Part shown: positions 62,701 to 64,000 of the stretch, piece by piece
Position numbering within the stretch: the stretch's first letter is position 1
Layout: each line of letters opens with the position of its first letter
Assembly: GCA_034008185.1 (NCBI GenBank)
Contig: CM067084.1
Location: forward strand, 58,790,599 to 58,854,598
DNA from: Gorsachius magnificus
Taxonomy: Eukaryota > Chordata > Aves > Pelecaniformes > Ardeidae
DNA length: 64,000 nucleotides
Direction: 5' to 3'
Translations under genes and position numbers: made by a program
Notes under the pieces: generated by a model
What the model was told of the DNA's origin: nothing
What the model saw: the letters and a program-made list of their open reading frames with translations, nothing else
Databases searched by the model: none

Positions 62701-64000
62701 AATGATGAAAACATCCATTTGTTTTCGAGAGAGAGAGAATTAAATTACTTTGGAGAACAATATAGATACTCCTACCTGTTTTTACTTGAAATTGTAAATC
62801 CTAGTGGCAGGATTAAGAAATGTCACAAACTTGCAGGGCCAGTGATGAAAATCACAGTCACACGTGTGAGATCAGGCAAGTTTCCCAGGCTCAGATTTTC
62901 AGCTAAATGTACTTCTTATCCCTGATTATCATCCTCTTACACCACATTCTTCATCCATTCCTTCCTCCTAAGTTTGCTCAAGAAGATTCAAGATCATCTT
63001 CTGCAATATTTCCTCCCTACTCCTGCCACATATGGTTAATTTTGCACTGCTCTACCCACCTCGTCTACTAGTCTTGACTGAAGTGACAGAATTGCAAGCA
63101 AACTCCATTTGTGCTTCTCAGAAACCACCTGGAACCAAGGAGTTTCTTTTGCTATGTATGAAAGCTAGGTTATCAGCATCCTGCAACAGCCAGTTCCCGA
63201 TTCCTTACACTGACCAAGCCAGGAGGTATTTTAGCCTATGCCTCTACTGAAAGATCAAGCTTTTATTATGCTGCTGAGTTTTCTTGGAACCCTGTTCAAT
63301 AACAACAGAATGAAAAAAAAAAAGACAAAAAACACCCCCAAAAAACCACAACAAAACCTGTGGTAGAAAAATGGTGCTGGGAGTATATTTTTCCCTTTGT
63401 GCTTTAAGTTGTTTCAGTGAATCTGGGATAGCAGAGATGGTGATATTAATGGTGGGGCATACCCCCAGCATTACACTAACTCCATGAAGTTGCACTGAAA
63501 ATGAACTGCTAGTTAGAAGGTATATTTCTCATAGTTAGGATTGGACTAAAGTTGAAATCAAGGTGTTTGTCAGAGCTGGGTTTGAGGCTTCTCAAAGATG
63601 TTTTGACAGCATTATTTTCTGAACTGCTTTTGCAAATGACGTTCTTTTAACCCAAATAAAAGTATTCTGAGCTTTCATGAGACCATAGCATTAGTGGTAC
63701 TGAGTATTGTGAATGCTTAGAAGGTGTTTTGTAAAGTTAACTAACTTGGCCACTTCCCAGTATTTTTTTCGAAGAATTGATGAGCTTAGTGTACTTTATG
63801 GATGGTCTGCCATAACATTTAATTTTGTTCTTTTTCTTTTCCTTCTGTTAAGCCAAATGAAAATAAGTTTAAAACTGTGTCCAAGTTATATGCTTTCACT
63901 TTGAATAGGTGGTAAAAAGAATGCGTAAGCATTAGATATTTCAATGTATTGTTGACTTATTTTATTACAAATAAAATTGCTCTATCTTTTCTTTTTCCGG
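53742..64000. other. Intergenic tract, no gene recognised
   Basis: About 10 kb of unique, AT-rich sequence. It has low-complexity stretches: T-runs at 56177-56194 and 59605-59630, and an A/C-rich stretch at 63311-63358. No CR1, LTR, tRNA or coding exon could be supported. Frames of about 100 codons (for example 57905-58195 on the minus strand and 62617-62925 on the plus strand) lack any recognised motif. A gene-poor interval follows ARAP2 in other amniotes, which fits. Confidence 0.65.

Noticed and set aside
1..64000. CRISPR arrays, bacterial operons, riboswitches or phage genes
   Set aside because: No spaced direct repeats, compact ORFs or ribosome binding sites. The window is vertebrate chromosomal DNA.

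Overview
The window is vertebrate nuclear DNA and is almost certainly avian. It is AT-rich, with short exons in multi-kilobase introns. Its recognisable mobile elements are chicken-repeat-1 (CR1) LINE fragments and endogenous-retrovirus LTRs of types common in bird genomes. I see no bacterial operons, CRISPR arrays, tRNA or rRNA genes.

One protein-coding gene is supported: the 3' part of ARAP2 (Arf-GAP with Rho-GAP domain, ankyrin repeat and PH domain 2), on the + strand. Thirteen coding exons between 1200 and 46260 join in a consistent phase to 552 complete codons plus the stop. They cover most of the RhoGAP domain (exons 1-3), a linker (exon 4), the Ras-associating domain (exons 5-8), the last PH domain (exons 8-11) and the C-terminal tail (exons 12-13). 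Exon numbers are local to this window. The SAM, N-terminal PH, ArfGAP and ankyrin parts, and the RhoGAP arginine-finger region, lie upstream of it. ARAP2 is known as a phosphoinositide-dependent Arf6 GAP whose RhoGAP module binds RhoA-GTP and which acts on focal adhesions and actin.

The introns hold most of the repeats: a sense CR1 tail (4.8-5.35 kb), two abutting antisense CR1s (8.35-10.5 kb), a pair of related LTRs in opposite orientation (22.4-23.0 and 27.1-27.65 kb), an ancient LINE relic (24.8-25.3 kb), an internally deleted antisense CR1 (31.5-33.65 kb), two short CR1 tails (37.9 and 39.3 kb), and two local tandem duplications (51 bp and 147 bp).

After the stop codon at 46260 there is a probable 3' UTR with several AATAAA signals, up to a cluster at 49205-49379. 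From about 49.4 kb to the end I find no gene. That tract has one roughly 1-kb LTR (52.75-53.74 kb) and otherwise unique AT-rich DNA. This fits the gene-poor interval that follows ARAP2 in amniotes.

I did not find a new multi-gene system. The observations most worth checking are a possible alternative terminal exon with a correctly phased 137-codon reading frame just after the second exon, a GTNNGT tandem splice donor that would decide between full-length and truncated protein, the inverted LTR pair, and two dense palindromic motif sites in introns. I ran no alignment or database search; family assignments come from reading the sequence.
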